Shown here one piece after another: positions 47,462-61,816 of a DNA stretch of 64,000 nucleotides. Every line of letters starts with the position of its first letter. Within the stretch, counting starts at the first letter, position 1. This DNA is from Gemmatimonadetes bacterium 2013_60CM_65_52 (GTDB lineage: Bacteria > Gemmatimonadota > Gemmatimonadetes > Gemmatimonadales > Gemmatimonadaceae), in the NCBI GenBank assembly GCA_002215645.1, contig NGFI01000008.1, positions 186,001 to 250,000 on the forward strand, given 5' to 3'. The notes below the pieces were generated by a model. The model saw only the letters and a list, made by a program, of their open reading frames with translations. It was not told the DNA's origin and did not search any database. The position numbers were made by a program, and so were the translations under genes.

Positions 47462-47824
47462 GTGAGCGCGAAACAGTCGTTGACGTCGATTGGCCAGCTA
47501 GTACCCGAACTGCCCGTCACTGACGTTGAGCGCGCGCAGAAGCACTATCGGGATGCACTCGGCTTCGAGATTGGCTGGCTCTATCCGGGCAAAGAGATCG
47601 GGGCCGTGTCGCGCAGGAACGTGGCGATATTCTTTCGGAAGAAAACTCCGCCGTTCGAGGCTGCGGTTCATTGGGTGTTTGCCGAAGATCTCGACGCGAC
47701 GTACGACGAGTTGAAGTCGGCGGGAGCGAACATCGTTGAGCCCCTGGAAACGAAGCCCTGGGGGTTGAGGCAATTCACCGTCGAAGACCTCGACGGAAAC
47801 CGCTTCTACTTCCACCACGACTAG
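47462..47824 (+). CDS. VOC-family (glyoxalase/bleomycin-resistance-like) protein
   Basis: A 120-residue single-module VOC protein: PELPVTDVERAQKHYRDALGFEIGW opens the beta-alpha-beta fold and GLRQFTVEDLDGNRFYFHHD closes it, supplying metal-ligand type residues (Glu/His). GTG start with AGGAGG 6 nt upstream. Substrate unknown; proteins of this kind act on or bind small ligands. Confidence 0.82.
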   Translation: MSAKQSLTSIGQLVPELPVTDVERAQKHYRDALGFEIGWLYPGKEIGAVSRRNVAIFFRKKTPPFEAAVHWVFAEDLDATYDELKSAGANIVEPLETKPWGLRQFTVEDLDGNRFYFHHD

Positions 47825-47847
47825 CGAAGCGCCGGTGCCACGCGACA

Positions 47848-47878
47848 AACGGCCGGGACGTGTAACGTCCCGGCCGTT
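47848..47878. terminator. 13-bp hairpin between the VOC gene and tRNA-Leu
   Basis: AACGGCCGGGACG (47848-47860), loop TGTAA, CGTCCCGGCCGTT (47866-47878) form a perfect stem between a plus-strand gene and a minus-strand tRNA. On the minus strand it is followed by TGTCG after the TT at its base, so it probably terminates both; neither side has a long T-tract. Confidence 0.6.
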
Positions 47879-47889
47879 CGCGTAACTCA

Positions 47890-47973
47890 TGCTCGAGGGG
47901 GGACTTGAACCCCCACGCCGGTGAAGGCACAGGCTTCTGAGACCTGCGTGTCTACCAGTTCCACCACCCGAGC
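47890..47973 (-). tRNA. tRNA-Leu (anticodon CAG)
   Basis: An 84-nt cloverleaf on the minus strand: acceptor GCTCGGG/CTCGAGC (one G-T), D-arm with AACTGGTAGAC, anticodon stem CAGGT/GCCTG around loop CTCAGAA (anticodon CAG), a long type II variable arm, and T-arm GGGGG-TTCAAGT-CCCCC; discriminator A. CCA is not encoded. Despite the long variable arm it is Leu, not tRNA-Sec, because the anticodon is CAG. Confidence 0.95.
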
Positions 47974-48113
47974 GCGCCGCGCCTGCGTCCATCGCGGGCA
48001 GACATGCAACCTAATTGCGCCGGACGAATCAAGTCAACGCGCGCGCTGCCGCGCGCCCGCGCGCACTCTTATGTTGCAGAACCGGCGCGCCTGCGCGCGG
48101 TTCCCGTTCCGCC

Positions 48114-48584
48114 ATGCCGAAGCCCGACGAAAGCCCCGACATCGTTCCGATCGCCAAGAATCGGCGTGCACGGTACGACTACAGCATTCTCGACACGTTC
48201 GAGGCGGGTCTCGTGCTGACTGGCAGCGAGGTCAAGTCGCTCCGGGACGGGAAGGCCAACCTCTCGGATGCCTACGGCACCGTGCGCGATGGCGAGATCT
48301 ACATCCTCAATCTCCATATCTCGCCGTACGAGCGTGCCAGCTACAACAATCACGAGCCCACGCGCACGCGCAAGCTCCTGTTGCACAAGCGGGAGATCGA
48401 GCGTCTCATAGGAGCCATCGAGCGACAGGGGCTGACGCTGGTTCCGCTCGAACTGTACTTCAAACGCGGGATTGCCAAGGTGGTGCTGGCACTCGGCAAG
48501 GGGAAAAAGCTGCACGACAAGCGCGAATCGGAGCGGACGCGCGACGCGGATCGGGAGATCGCGCGCGCGGTGCGGACGCGATGA
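48114..48584 (+). CDS. smpB: SsrA-binding protein SmpB
   Basis: A 156-residue SmpB: KNRRARYDYSILDTFEAGLVLTGSEVKSLR is the conserved core, followed by NLHISPYERASYNNHEPTRTRKLLLHKREI and the basic C-terminal tail (GKGKKLHDKRESERTRDADREI). It binds tmRNA and rescues stalled ribosomes. ATG 48114 fits the normal length of ~155; the tmRNA gene itself is not visible here. Its stop overlaps the amidase ATG. Confidence 0.96.
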   Translation: MPKPDESPDIVPIAKNRRARYDYSILDTFEAGLVLTGSEVKSLRDGKANLSDAYGTVRDGEIYILNLHISPYERASYNNHEPTRTRKLLLHKREIERLIGAIERQGLTLVPLELYFKRGIAKVVLALGKGKKLHDKRESERTRDADREIARAVRTR

Positions 48585-49822
48585 TCATCGCACTCGTTGC
48601 GGCGTTCCAGCTCGCCGCCAGCGCAGCGCCTCTCGAATCGCTCACGGTCAGGGACGCGAGCCGCTCCGCCGTGGTGGCCCTCGTTCCGTCGGACGGCGGC
48701 TCGCTCCTGCGGGCGGACCAGCTTCGTCCCATCGTTCCCGTCATTGTGTCGCACGTCACCGGCTCACGATGGATGCTCATCGTGGGCGGGCAGTCCATAG
48801 AGATCGAGGAAGGGACGCGCTTTGCCAAGGCCGGCGGGCAGACCTATCAGCTCGCAACCGCGCCTCAGGTTCGAAAGCAGGCGCTGTACGTCCCACTGCA
48901 ACTGATCGCGGAAATCTTGCCGCGCGTCGCCGGCAACCTCGCCTGGGATCCGGCGCGGTTCGAGCTGCGCGCATTCTCCACACCGGACAAGTATGCTCGC
49001 GTCTCGGATTCGAATGCACGAAAGCAAGCCACGCCGGTGCTCGCGCAGACTGTCGCTCCAGGCCCGCTTCGGACGCGCCGACTGGTGGTCGTGGACGCGG
49101 GTCATGGCGGCCCCGACGGCGGCATGCACGGTCCGCTCGGCTTCGGCCCCGACGTGCGCGAGAAGGACGTCACGCTGGCGGTCGCCAAGCGAGTGGGCGC
49201 GGCATTGAACGAGCGCGGCATCGACGTCACGTACACGCGCACCACCGACACGCTGATCGCGCTGTCCGACCGGGGGCGCATCGCCAACGAGGCGCGCGCG
49301 GACCTCTTCGTCAGCATCCACGTGAATGCGGCGAATCCCGGCTGGAAGGACCCTGGCGGCGCGCGCGGATTCGAGACCTACTTCCTGTCCGAGGCCAAGA
49401 CGGAAGACGCGCGGCGCGTGGAACGGATGGAAAACGAAGTGGTGAAGTTCGAGTCCAGTCAGGCGGCGCGCGCCGGCGATCCCCTGAGCTTCATTCTCAA
49501 CGACATGGCGCAGAACGAGCACCTCCGCGAGTCCAACGAGCTGGCGGAACTCATTCAGCGCCGCATGGGGGTGGTGCATCCTGGTCCCAACCGCGGCGTG
49601 AAACAGGCCGGGTTTCGCGTGCTCGTCACGGCCTTCATGCCGGCCGTGCTCGTCGAGATCGGCTTCGGGACGAATCCGGGCGAAGCGGCGTACATGACCA
49701 GTCCTGCGCGGATGAATGAACTGTCGGGCGCCATCGCCGACGGCGTATTGGAATACCTGCGACGGTACGAGCGGCGCGTTTCGTCCACCGGCAGCGCGGC
49801 CGGAGGCCAAGGACAGCGGTGA
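48581..49822 (+). CDS. N-acetylmuramoyl-L-alanine amidase (Amidase_3)
   Basis: A 413-residue protein with a short signal-like N-terminus (MIIALVAAFQLAASA), an N-terminal ~150-residue domain of copper-amine-oxidase-like kind (SRWMLIVGGQSIEIEEGTRF), and a C-terminal Amidase_3 domain with VVVDAGHGGPDGG (His), REKDVTLAVAKRV (Glu), FVSIHVNAANP (His) and a final VLVEIGFGTNPGEA. It is a zinc amidase that cuts the peptide from muramic acid in peptidoglycan. Start ATG overlaps the smpB stop. Confidence 0.88.
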   Translation: MIIALVAAFQLAASAAPLESLTVRDASRSAVVALVPSDGGSLLRADQLRPIVPVIVSHVTGSRWMLIVGGQSIEIEEGTRFAKAGGQTYQLATAPQVRKQALYVPLQLIAEILPRVAGNLAWDPARFELRAFSTPDKYARVSDSNARKQATPVLAQTVAPGPLRTRRLVVVDAGHGGPDGGMHGPLGFGPDVREKDVTLAVAKRVGAALNERGIDVTYTRTTDTLIALSDRGRIANEARADLFVSIHVNAANPGWKDPGGARGFETYFLSEAKTEDARRVERMENEVVKFESSQAARAGDPLSFILNDMAQNEHLRESNELAELIQRRMGVVHPGPNRGVKQAGFRVLVTAFMPAVLVEIGFGTNPGEAAYMTSPARMNELSGAIADGVLEYLRRYERRVSSTGSAAGGQGQR

Positions 49823-50772
49823 GCACGCACCGCGGAACGCTCGCGGTGCGGGTGGCCGGTCTCGATTTCCAGAATCCCGTCGTCCTCGCGGCAGGCACGG
49901 CGGCCTACGGACGCGATCTCGCCGGCGTGGTCGACCTCGAGGCGCTGGGAGGGCTCGTCACCAAGGCCGTGAGCCCGGAGCCGAGGGCCGGCGCGCCATC
50001 GCCGCGTGTGGCGGAGTTCGATGGCGGAATGATCAACGCGGTCGGCCTTGCGAACCCGGGCGTCTCCGCCGTGCGGCGGGAACATCTCCCCTGGCTCGCC
50101 TCGGCGATTCCGGGCGTCCGCAAGATCGCCAACATCGTGGGCTTCGCGACCGAGGAATTCGCGGAGGTCGTGGCGGAGCTCGATGCGGCGGTCGCCGCCG
50201 AGTCGCCCGGCAGCCTCGATGCGTATGAGCTGAACGTGAGTTGTCCGAACGTGAAGGCCGGCGGAATGGAGTTCGGTGCCGACATGAGCTCGCTCGCCGA
50301 GGTGGTGCGGCGTGCGCGTGTCTCGACCCGCCGGCCGCTCTTCGTGAAGCTCTCTCCCATGTTGCCGGACATTGCGCAGAGTGCGGCAGTGGCGGCCGAC
50401 GCGGGCGCGGACGCGATCACGCTCGTGAATACGATTCCGGGATTGGTCATCGACGTCGAGCGTCGCCGTCCTGTACTCGGCTTCGGGACGGGCGGGGTGA
50501 GCGGAACGGCCCTTCGTCCCGTGGGCGTTCTGGCGACATGGAAAGTCCGACGCGCCGTGACTCTGCCCATTCTGGGCGTCGGAGGCGTCTCTTCCGCCGA
50601 GGATGCCTTGCAGTACATCCTCGCTGGCGCGTCGCTCGTGGGCGTCGGGACGGCCATGCTCCGCGATCCGCGCGCCCCGGAGCGCATCGTCCGTGAGCTG
50701 ACTCACTGGTGCGACACCCATGGCGTTCGCGACGTGACCGAGCTCGTCGGAACTCTGGAGTTTGACCGATGA
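49819..50772 (+). CDS. pyrD: Dihydroorotate dehydrogenase, class 1B-like
   Basis: A 317-residue FMN enzyme of pyrimidine biosynthesis. It shows NPVVLAAGTAAYG (FMN loop), GLANPG, the catalytic Cys in YELNVSCPNVKAGG, LFVKLSPML, and the late GVGGVSSAEDALQYILAGA phosphate/FMN site. Cys rather than Ser at the active site marks class 1. No pyrK electron-transfer subunit is adjacent, so its oxidant partner is uncertain. The GTG start overlaps the amidase stop, and pyrF overlaps its end. Confidence 0.93.
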   Translation: MSTHRGTLAVRVAGLDFQNPVVLAAGTAAYGRDLAGVVDLEALGGLVTKAVSPEPRAGAPSPRVAEFDGGMINAVGLANPGVSAVRREHLPWLASAIPGVRKIANIVGFATEEFAEVVAELDAAVAAESPGSLDAYELNVSCPNVKAGGMEFGADMSSLAEVVRRARVSTRRPLFVKLSPMLPDIAQSAAVAADAGADAITLVNTIPGLVIDVERRRPVLGFGTGGVSGTALRPVGVLATWKVRRAVTLPILGVGGVSSAEDALQYILAGASLVGVGTAMLRDPRAPERIVRELTHWCDTHGVRDVTELVGTLEFDR

Positions 50773-51461
50773 CCGTGCAGACCGTTCCCATCGTGGCGCT
50801 CGACGTCCCCACGTCGGCCAATGCGTTGAGCATCGCGCGCACGCTCGGCGACGCATGCCGTTTTTACAAGGTGGGAAACGAGCTGTTCACGGCGGAGGGG
50901 CCGGCCATCGTGCGCGAGCTGCGCTCCATAGGGGCCGACGTCTTTCTCGACCTCAAGTATCACGACATCCCGAATACGGTTGCCGGCGCCGTGCGAAGCG
51001 CCGTCGCGCTCGGCGTGCGGCTGTTGACGGTCCATGCGAGCGGTGGCGTCGACATGCTCGCGGCCGCACAGCGCGCGGCTGACGGACGCTGCGATCTATT
51101 GGCGGTGACCGTGCTGACGTCGCTGGACGCCGACGGGCTCGGCGCGGCCTGGGGACGCGAGCCTCCCGACGTGGAGAAGGAGGTTCTGCGGCTGGCTGGT
51201 CTGGCGGAGCGGGCCGGAGTGCATGGGATCGTCTGTGCGGGAACGGAGGCGGCGGCGGTGCGGGGCGCGTTCGGAGAGACGCTTTCGATCCTGGTCCCGG
51301 GCATTCGACTGGCTGACGGGCCGGCGCACGATCAGCGGCGAGTGATGACGCCAGCGGACGCTCGGCGCGCGGGGGCCGGCTACGTCGTGGTGGGGCGGGC
51401 GGTGACCGCCGCTCCCGATCCGCTCGCGGCGTTCGAGCGCGTGGTACGGGAGCTGGGCTGA
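50769..51461 (+). CDS. pyrF: Orotidine-5'-phosphate decarboxylase
   Basis: A 230-residue TIM-barrel enzyme for the last step of UMP synthesis. FLDLKYHDIPNTVAGA is the DxKxxD catalytic block; VTVLTSLD and ILVPGIRLA complete the barrel; the end has GAGYVVVGRAVT. Overlaps pyrD by 4 nt. carB lies 5.4 kb downstream on the same strand, so pyrimidine genes are partly grouped here. Confidence 0.95.
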   Translation: MTVQTVPIVALDVPTSANALSIARTLGDACRFYKVGNELFTAEGPAIVRELRSIGADVFLDLKYHDIPNTVAGAVRSAVALGVRLLTVHASGGVDMLAAAQRAADGRCDLLAVTVLTSLDADGLGAAWGREPPDVEKEVLRLAGLAERAGVHGIVCAGTEAAAVRGAFGETLSILVPGIRLADGPAHDQRRVMTPADARRAGAGYVVVGRAVTAAPDPLAAFERVVRELG

Positions 51462-51481
51462 AATCGGTGTATGTGTTGGGG

Positions 51482-51510
51482 TTGCCTTACGTTAGCTGCC
51501 CCATTATCGT
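51482..51510 (+). promoter_or_regulatory. Possible sigma70-type promoter for the rpmJ-rpmB operon
   Basis: TTGCCT (51482-51487) and TATCGT (51505-51510) are separated by 17 nt, the standard -35/-10 spacing, in the 97-nt gap before rpmJ. Both hexamers are only partial matches, so the call is tentative. Confidence 0.3.
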
Positions 51511-51558
51511 ACGTGTCTTGGCCGAAAAAATCCCACGTTTTGCATTGATGGTGTTTTT

Positions 51559-51675
51559 GTGAAAGTCCGAAGCAGCGTCAAGCCGATTTGTGAGCACTGC
51601 AAGGTTGTGAAGCGCAACGGCGTGACTCGCATCATCTGCAAGCGCAATCCCAAGCACAAGCAGCGTCAGGGCTGA
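51559..51675 (+). CDS. rpmJ: 50S ribosomal protein L36
   Basis: A 38-residue protein starting at GTG 51559, with the complete L36 pattern [14 protein letters not shown]...[15 protein letters not shown]. Zinc ligands Cys11, Cys14, Cys27 and His33 are all present (C+ form). It heads the ribosomal cluster, followed by rpsM after 6 nt, as in many bacteria. Confidence 0.96.
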   Translation: MKVRSSVKPICEHCKVVKRNGVTRIICKRNPKHKQRQG

Positions 51676-51681
51676 TAGCGA

Positions 51682-52059
51682 ATGGCTCGTATTGCCGGCA
51701 TCGATCTCCCGCGAGACAAGAAGGTTGAGATCGGACTGACCTATATCTTCGGAATCGGGCGAGCGTCCGCTCTGGAGATCATGAAGACGGCGGGCATCGA
51801 CGCGTCATTGCGCGTGCGCGACCTGACGGACGCCGACGTGAACCATTTGCGTCAGGCGATCGAGAAGGATTATCGCGTGGAGGGTGCGCTGCGGACGGAG
51901 GTCTCGATGAACATCAAGCGATTGATGGACATCGGGTCGTATCGTGGCACGCGTCATCGCCGCGGTCTGCCGGTGCGTGGCCAGCGGACGCATACCAATG
52001 CGCGCACGAAGAAGGGGCCACGCCGCGCGATTGCCGGCAAGAAAAAGGTAACCAAGTAA
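51682..52059 (+). CDS. rpsM: 30S ribosomal protein S13
   Basis: A 125-residue S13: [20 protein letters not shown] start, the [20 protein letters not shown] core and the [20 protein letters not shown] basic tail that contacts tRNA and rRNA. rpsK follows after 4 nt. Confidence 0.98.
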   Translation: MARIAGIDLPRDKKVEIGLTYIFGIGRASALEIMKTAGIDASLRVRDLTDADVNHLRQAIEKDYRVEGALRTEVSMNIKRLMDIGSYRGTRHRRGLPVRGQRTHTNARTKKGPRRAIAGKKKVTK

Positions 52060-52063
52060 CCGT

Positions 52064-52441
52064 ATGGCGATAGGAAAGAAGACCAAGCGCGTGGTCGAGG
52101 CCGAGGGTGTGGCGCACGTCAACGCGACTTTCAACAATACGACCATCACCATCTGCGATCCGCGCGGCAACGCCATCGCGTGGGGGTCGAGTGGCAAGGC
52201 TGGCTTCAAGGGCTCGAAGAAGAGCACGCCGTTCGCGGCGACCGTCGCGGCGGAGCAGGCGGCTCGCGAGGCGTTGACGGCCGGTGTGAAGCGGGTGCAC
52301 GTGCGCGTGCAGGGCCCTGGCAGTGGCCGCGAGTCGGCCATTCAGGCGCTCGCCGCGGCGGGGCTCCAGGTGAAGTCGATCAAGGACGTGACGCCGATTC
52401 CGCACAACGGTTGCCGTCCCCCGAAGCGTCGGAGAGTCTGA
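52064..52441 (+). CDS. rpsK: 30S ribosomal protein S11
   Basis: A 125-residue S11 with [21 protein letters not shown] near the N-terminus, [20 protein letters not shown] in the middle and the C-terminal [15 protein letters not shown]. Part of the 30S platform; rpsD follows after 2 nt. Confidence 0.98.
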   Translation: MAIGKKTKRVVEAEGVAHVNATFNNTTITICDPRGNAIAWGSSGKAGFKGSKKSTPFAATVAAEQAAREALTAGVKRVHVRVQGPGSGRESAIQALAAAGLQVKSIKDVTPIPHNGCRPPKRRRV

Positions 52442-52443
52442 GC

Positions 52444-53079
52444 ATGGGTCGCTATACGGGTCCGAGCTGCCGCCAATGCCGGCGCGAGGGGACCAAGCTG
52501 TTCCTCAAGGGCACCAAGTGCTTCACCGAGAAGTGTCCGGTCGAGCGTCGTCCGTATGCGCCGGGCCAGCATGGCCAGGCCACGGCGCGCCGCCGCAAGG
52601 CGTCGGAGTACTCGAAGCAGTTGCGTGAGAAGCAGAAGATCAAGCGCATCTACGGCGTGAGCGAGAAGCAGTTCCGCAACACGTTCGAGAAGGTGGCGTC
52701 GCAGCCGGGCATCGCGGGGCACAACCTGCTGGCCGCGCTCGAAACGCGATTGGACAACGTGGTGTATCGCATGGGCTTCGCGTCGAGCCGCAAGGCGGCC
52801 CGCCAGCTCATCCGGCATCGCCATGTGGAAGTGAACCAGAAGAGCGTCGACATCCCGAGCTTCCACGTGCAGCCGGGCCAGGAAGTCCGCATGCGGGTGA
52901 AGTCGCGCGAGCAGGTGTCGGTCATCGTCGCGATGGAGCAGTCGTCGCGCGGCGCGCCGCTCTCGTGGATCGCGGTGGACAAGGAGACGTTCAGCGGCCG
53001 CGTGCTCGAGCGCCCCGCGCGCACGAGCATTCCGATCGCGGCGCAAGAGCAGTTGGTGGTGGAGCTTTACAGCAAGTAG
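52444..53079 (+). CDS. rpsD: 30S ribosomal protein S4
   Basis: A 211-residue S4. The N-terminus has four Cys (9, 12, 26, 31; SCRQC...CFTEKC) that bind zinc in the C+ form, then the S4 RNA-binding domain (NVVYRMGFASSRKAARQLIRH; VEVNQKSVDIPSF). ATG 52444 matches the usual MGRYTGP start. A 170-nt gap with repeats separates it from rpoA. Confidence 0.98.
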   Translation: MGRYTGPSCRQCRREGTKLFLKGTKCFTEKCPVERRPYAPGQHGQATARRRKASEYSKQLREKQKIKRIYGVSEKQFRNTFEKVASQPGIAGHNLLAALETRLDNVVYRMGFASSRKAARQLIRHRHVEVNQKSVDIPSFHVQPGQEVRMRVKSREQVSVIVAMEQSSRGAPLSWIAVDKETFSGRVLERPARTSIPIAAQEQLVVELYSK

Positions 53080-53128
53080 GTCGGTAGGTCAGCAGGTCGG
53101 TAACGACGTTCGAGGTCTTCCGACCTAC
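53076..53128. repeat. GTAGGTCGG-type repeats and inverted repeat between rpsD and rpoA
   Basis: Copies of AGGTCGG/AGGTCAG lie at about 53078-53100, and GTAGGTCGG (53076-53084) is exactly complementary to CCGACCTAC (53120-53128). They sit inside an otherwise conserved ribosomal cluster. A foldable mobile repeat, or a weak terminator/attenuator separating rpsD from rpoA, is possible. The rest of the 170-nt gap shows a loose GCCCAAAC...GTTTGGGG pairing. Confidence 0.5.
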
Positions 53129-53249
53129 CCACTTACCAGATAGCTGGTCGGGGCCCAAACCCCTCTACGAGTCTGCCGCGCGTTTGGGGCGGGGCAGAGC
53201 GTTTCCGGCACGTCGCACGCCGGAATGACCCGAACACCCGTACCGAATC

Positions 53250-54323
53250 ATGGCTTCTACGATCGATCTCCGTGGTCTCGTCCGTCCGCAGCTGGTCGAA
53301 GCGACCAAGCGCGAGGACAACCCTAACGTCGCCGAATTCCGCCTCCAGCCGCTGGAGCGGGGCTTCGGTCACACGCTCGGCAATGCGATGCGTCGCATGC
53401 TGCTGTCGTCGCTCCGCGGCGCGGCGGTGTGGGGTGTCCGCATCGACGGCGTCGTGCACGAGCACCAGACCATTCCGGGCGTCGTCGAAGACGTCCACCA
53501 GATCATTGGCAACCTCAAGACGCTCACGCTGACGCTCGCGGACGACGTCGAGAACGCCGTGCTGCACATCAAGCGCGATGGCGCCGGTGCGGTCACCGCC
53601 GGAGACGTCGTGCCGGTGTCCGGCGTGCGGGTCGTCAACACGTCGCACCACATCCTGACCCTTCAGGATGACCGCGATCTCAACATCGAGCTGTACGTCA
53701 ACAAGGGACGCGGCTACGTGGAGGCCGACCAGCATCCCCTGGATCGCGGCCTGCCGGTGGACCTCGTTCGCATCGACTCCATCTACAATCCGGTGCGGCG
53801 CGCGAATTTCTCCGTGGCGGAGACGCGTGTCGGACAGCGCACGGACTACGATCGACTCACGCTGACGGTGGAGACGAACGGCACCATCTCGCCCGAGGAA
53901 GCCGTCAGCTATGCGGCGGCACTCGCTCAGACGCACTTCCAGTACTTCGTGGAGTTCGGCTCGCACAGCTCCGCGCCGCTCGGCGCCGGCGCCGGTGAGG
54001 GCGCGGGCACCGATGGCGCGCGGCTCCAGGGCTTGCTCAAGACGCCCATCGACGACCTCGAGCTCAGCGTGCGCTCGGTCAACTCGCTCAAGAACTCCAA
54101 CATCCGGAGCCTGGGTGACCTCGTTCGCCAGACCGAGAGCCAGATCCTGCAAGTCAAGAATTTCGGAAAGAAGTCGCTTCAGGAGATCGCCGATCTGCTC
54201 GAGCGTGAAGGCCTGAACTTCGGGATGCGGTTCGAGGAGAATGGCGAAGGCGTGCGCGTGCTCGACTGGGGCACGCCGCCGAGCCAGGCTGCCGCCGCCG
54301 CGCCCGACGACGAAGAGGAGTAG
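53250..54323 (+). CDS. rpoA: DNA-directed RNA polymerase subunit alpha
   Basis: A 357-residue alpha subunit. The N-terminal domain has PLERGFGHTLGNAMRRMLLSSL; the C-terminal domain (~residues 265-320) has IDDLELSVRSVNSLKNSNI and NFGKKSLQEIADLLEREGL. A Gly/Ala-rich linker (GAGAGEGAGTDG) and a ~35-residue acidic tail are longer than usual. The C-terminal domain contacts activators and UP elements. rplQ follows after 6 nt. Confidence 0.98.
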   Translation: MASTIDLRGLVRPQLVEATKREDNPNVAEFRLQPLERGFGHTLGNAMRRMLLSSLRGAAVWGVRIDGVVHEHQTIPGVVEDVHQIIGNLKTLTLTLADDVENAVLHIKRDGAGAVTAGDVVPVSGVRVVNTSHHILTLQDDRDLNIELYVNKGRGYVEADQHPLDRGLPVDLVRIDSIYNPVRRANFSVAETRVGQRTDYDRLTLTVETNGTISPEEAVSYAAALAQTHFQYFVEFGSHSSAPLGAGAGEGAGTDGARLQGLLKTPIDDLELSVRSVNSLKNSNIRSLGDLVRQTESQILQVKNFGKKSLQEIADLLEREGLNFGMRFEENGEGVRVLDWGTPPSQAAAAAPDDEEE

Positions 54324-54329
54324 GCACCG

Positions 54330-54689
54330 ATGCGTCACCGGAAGGCAGGACGGCAGCTTCGCCGCACGAGTGAGCAGAAGCTCTCGCTGATGCGGAACCT
54401 CGCCACGTCGCTCATCGAGAGTGAATCGATCGAGACGACCGAGGCGAAGGCCAAGGAGCTGCGGCCGTTCATCGAGAAGCTCGTCACCAAGGCACGCGAG
54501 GGCACGCTGCACGCGCGCCGGCTGGCGGGCCGCCACATTCAGAAGCGCGCGGCGGCGGACAAGCTCTTCCAGGAGCTCGGACCGCGGTTTGCCAAGCGGA
54601 ACGGCGGCTACACGCGCATCCTGAAGACCGGCTTCCGCAAGGGCGATGGCGCCGACATGGCGCGCATCGAATTCGTCGGGGAGAAGTAA
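54330..54689 (+). CDS. rplQ: 50S ribosomal protein L17
   Basis: A 119-residue L17: MRHRKAGRQLRRTSEQKLSL start, SLIESESIETTEAKAKELRP, and GGYTRILKTGFRKGDGADMA near the end. Located next to rpoA, as usual. Confidence 0.98.
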   Translation: MRHRKAGRQLRRTSEQKLSLMRNLATSLIESESIETTEAKAKELRPFIEKLVTKAREGTLHARRLAGRHIQKRAAADKLFQELGPRFAKRNGGYTRILKTGFRKGDGADMARIEFVGEK

Positions 54690-54692
54690 GCC

Positions 54693-60146
<5,454 letters not shown>

Positions 60147-60150
<4 letters not shown>

Positions 60151-60749
60151 GCGTTCACCCCGAGGCGACGGTGCATCCCTCCGCGTTCGTCGACGACGGC
60201 GCGATGATCGGTGCAGGTACACGTATCTGGCATTTCTGCCATGTGCTCGGCAGCGCGGTCATCGGCGAGCACTGCTCGCTCGGACAGAATGTCGTCGTGA
60301 TGAACGGGGTGCGCATCGGACGCAACGTGAAGGTGCAGAACAACGTGTCCATCTACGAGGGCGTGGAGATCGAGGACGACGTGTTCTGCGGTCCATCCAT
60401 GGTCTTCACCAACGTGCTCACGCCGCGGAGCCACGTGTCGCGGAAGGGGGAATATCGTCGCACGCTCGTGAAGCGCGGCTCCTCCATCGGGGCGAATGCC
60501 ACCATCGTCAGCGGCGTCACCCTCGGTGAGTATTCCTTCGTCGGCGCGGGCGCCGTGGTGAGCACTGACGTCGCGCCGTTTGCGCTCGTCGTGGGTGTGC
60601 CGGCGCGGCGCGTCGGGTGGATGTGCCAGTGCGGCGAGCGCCTGCCCGACAGCGGTACGGGGCAGTGCGCCGTGTGCGGATCCATCTACGAGTCGCGCGA
60701 CGGCGTGGTTCGTCAAATGAGCGGGCCGAACATGCAGACCACACCATGA
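60147..60749 (+). CDS. Left-handed-beta-helix acetyltransferase (WbpD-like) with C-terminal zinc ribbon
   Basis: A 200-residue acyltransferase made of hexapeptide repeats ([60 protein letters not shown]). It resembles UDP-2-acetamido-3-amino-glucuronate N-acetyltransferase WbpD/WlbB. The last ~40 residues form a zinc-ribbon-like tail (CQCGERL...CAVCG), common in this group. It overlaps carB by four nt and the oxidoreductase by 4 nt. Acetylates a 3-amino sugar nucleotide (inferred from neighbours). Confidence 0.85.
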
Positions 60750-61807
60750 GCGCTTCCGTGCCACCCATCACGGGCCGCATTCGTGTCGCGCTCGTAGGCT
60801 GCGGCCGCATCAGCCGCAATCACTTCGAGGCCATCGCAAAGATCGACGGGCTGCAGCTCGTCTCGGTCGCCGACAGCGATCTGGGCCGCGCACAGGCTGC
60901 TGGCGCCGAGTTTGGCGTGCCGGCGTTCGCGTCGGTCGAGGAGATGTTGGAGGCGGTCCCGAGTCATCTCATGACCGTCTGTACGCCGTCGGGGCTGCAT
61001 CCTCAGCACGGAATCATCGCAGCGAAGGCCGGACGCCACGTCCTCACGGAAAAGCCAATGGCGATTTCGCTCGAGGCGGCGGATGAGCTCGTCCACGCCT
61101 GCGACGCCGCCGGCGTGCATCTCTTCGTGGTGAAGCAGAATCGGCTCAACCCGCCCGTGCAACTGCTGAAGCGCGCCATCGACAAGGGGCGGTTCGGCCG
61201 CATCCACATGGCCAACACCACGGTGCGGTGGACGCGGCCGCAGGAGTACTATGACGCCGAGCCGTGGCGTGGAACCTGGGAGTTCGACGGTGGCGCGATC
61301 ATGAATCAGGCAAGCCATTACGTGGATCTCATGCAGTGGCTCGTGGGACCGGTCGAGAGCGTGATGGCCAAGACGGCGACGCAGGCTCGGCGCATCGAGG
61401 CCGAGGATTCCGGCGTGGCGGTCCTGAAGTTTCGGTCGGGAGCGCTCGGCGTCATCGAGGTGAGCGTGCTCACGTATCCGCGCAACCTCGAGGGCTCCAT
61501 CACCATTCTCGGCGAGAAGGGCTCCGTGAAGATCGGCGGCACGGCCGTCAATCGCGTGGAGCACTGGCAGTTCGAGACGTACGACGACGACGACAAGCTC
61601 ATCGACGCCGCAAATACGAACCCACCAACCGTGTACGGATTCGGTCACGAGGCGTACTACCGAAACCTGCTGCCCGTGCTGCATGGGGTTGCGCGTCCCG
61701 ACACCGATGGGCGCGCCGGCCGCAAATCCCTGGAATTGATCCTCGGCATCTACGAGTCGGCCAAGACGGGATGCGAGGTGCCGATCCCGCTCCGCACGAG
61801 ACTATAA
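60746..61807 (+). CDS. Gfo/Idh/MocA oxidoreductase (WbpB-like)
   Basis: A 353-residue NAD-dependent oxidoreductase: RVALVGCGRISRNHFEAIAK dinucleotide loop, TEKPMAISLEAADELV (the EKP motif), and GGAIMNQASHYVDLMQWLVG, the conserved active-site helix. In the WbpB-WbpE-WbpD pathway it oxidises C3 of a UDP-GlcNAc-uronate. The neighbouring aminotransferase and acetyltransferase genes support that role. Confidence 0.85.
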   Translation: MSASVPPITGRIRVALVGCGRISRNHFEAIAKIDGLQLVSVADSDLGRAQAAGAEFGVPAFASVEEMLEAVPSHLMTVCTPSGLHPQHGIIAAKAGRHVLTEKPMAISLEAADELVHACDAAGVHLFVVKQNRLNPPVQLLKRAIDKGRFGRIHMANTTVRWTRPQEYYDAEPWRGTWEFDGGAIMNQASHYVDLMQWLVGPVESVMAKTATQARRIEAEDSGVAVLKFRSGALGVIEVSVLTYPRNLEGSITILGEKGSVKIGGTAVNRVEHWQFETYDDDDKLIDAANTNPPTVYGFGHEAYYRNLLPVLHGVARPDTDGRAGRKSLELILGIYESAKTGCEVPIPLRTRL

Positions 61808-61816
61808 TTCGCTTCC

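Noticed and set aside
47890-47973. tRNA-Sec candidate because of the long variable arm and the selenoprotein nearby
   Set aside because: The anticodon is CAG and the acceptor stem has 7 bp, so it is tRNA-Leu. selC must be sought elsewhere.
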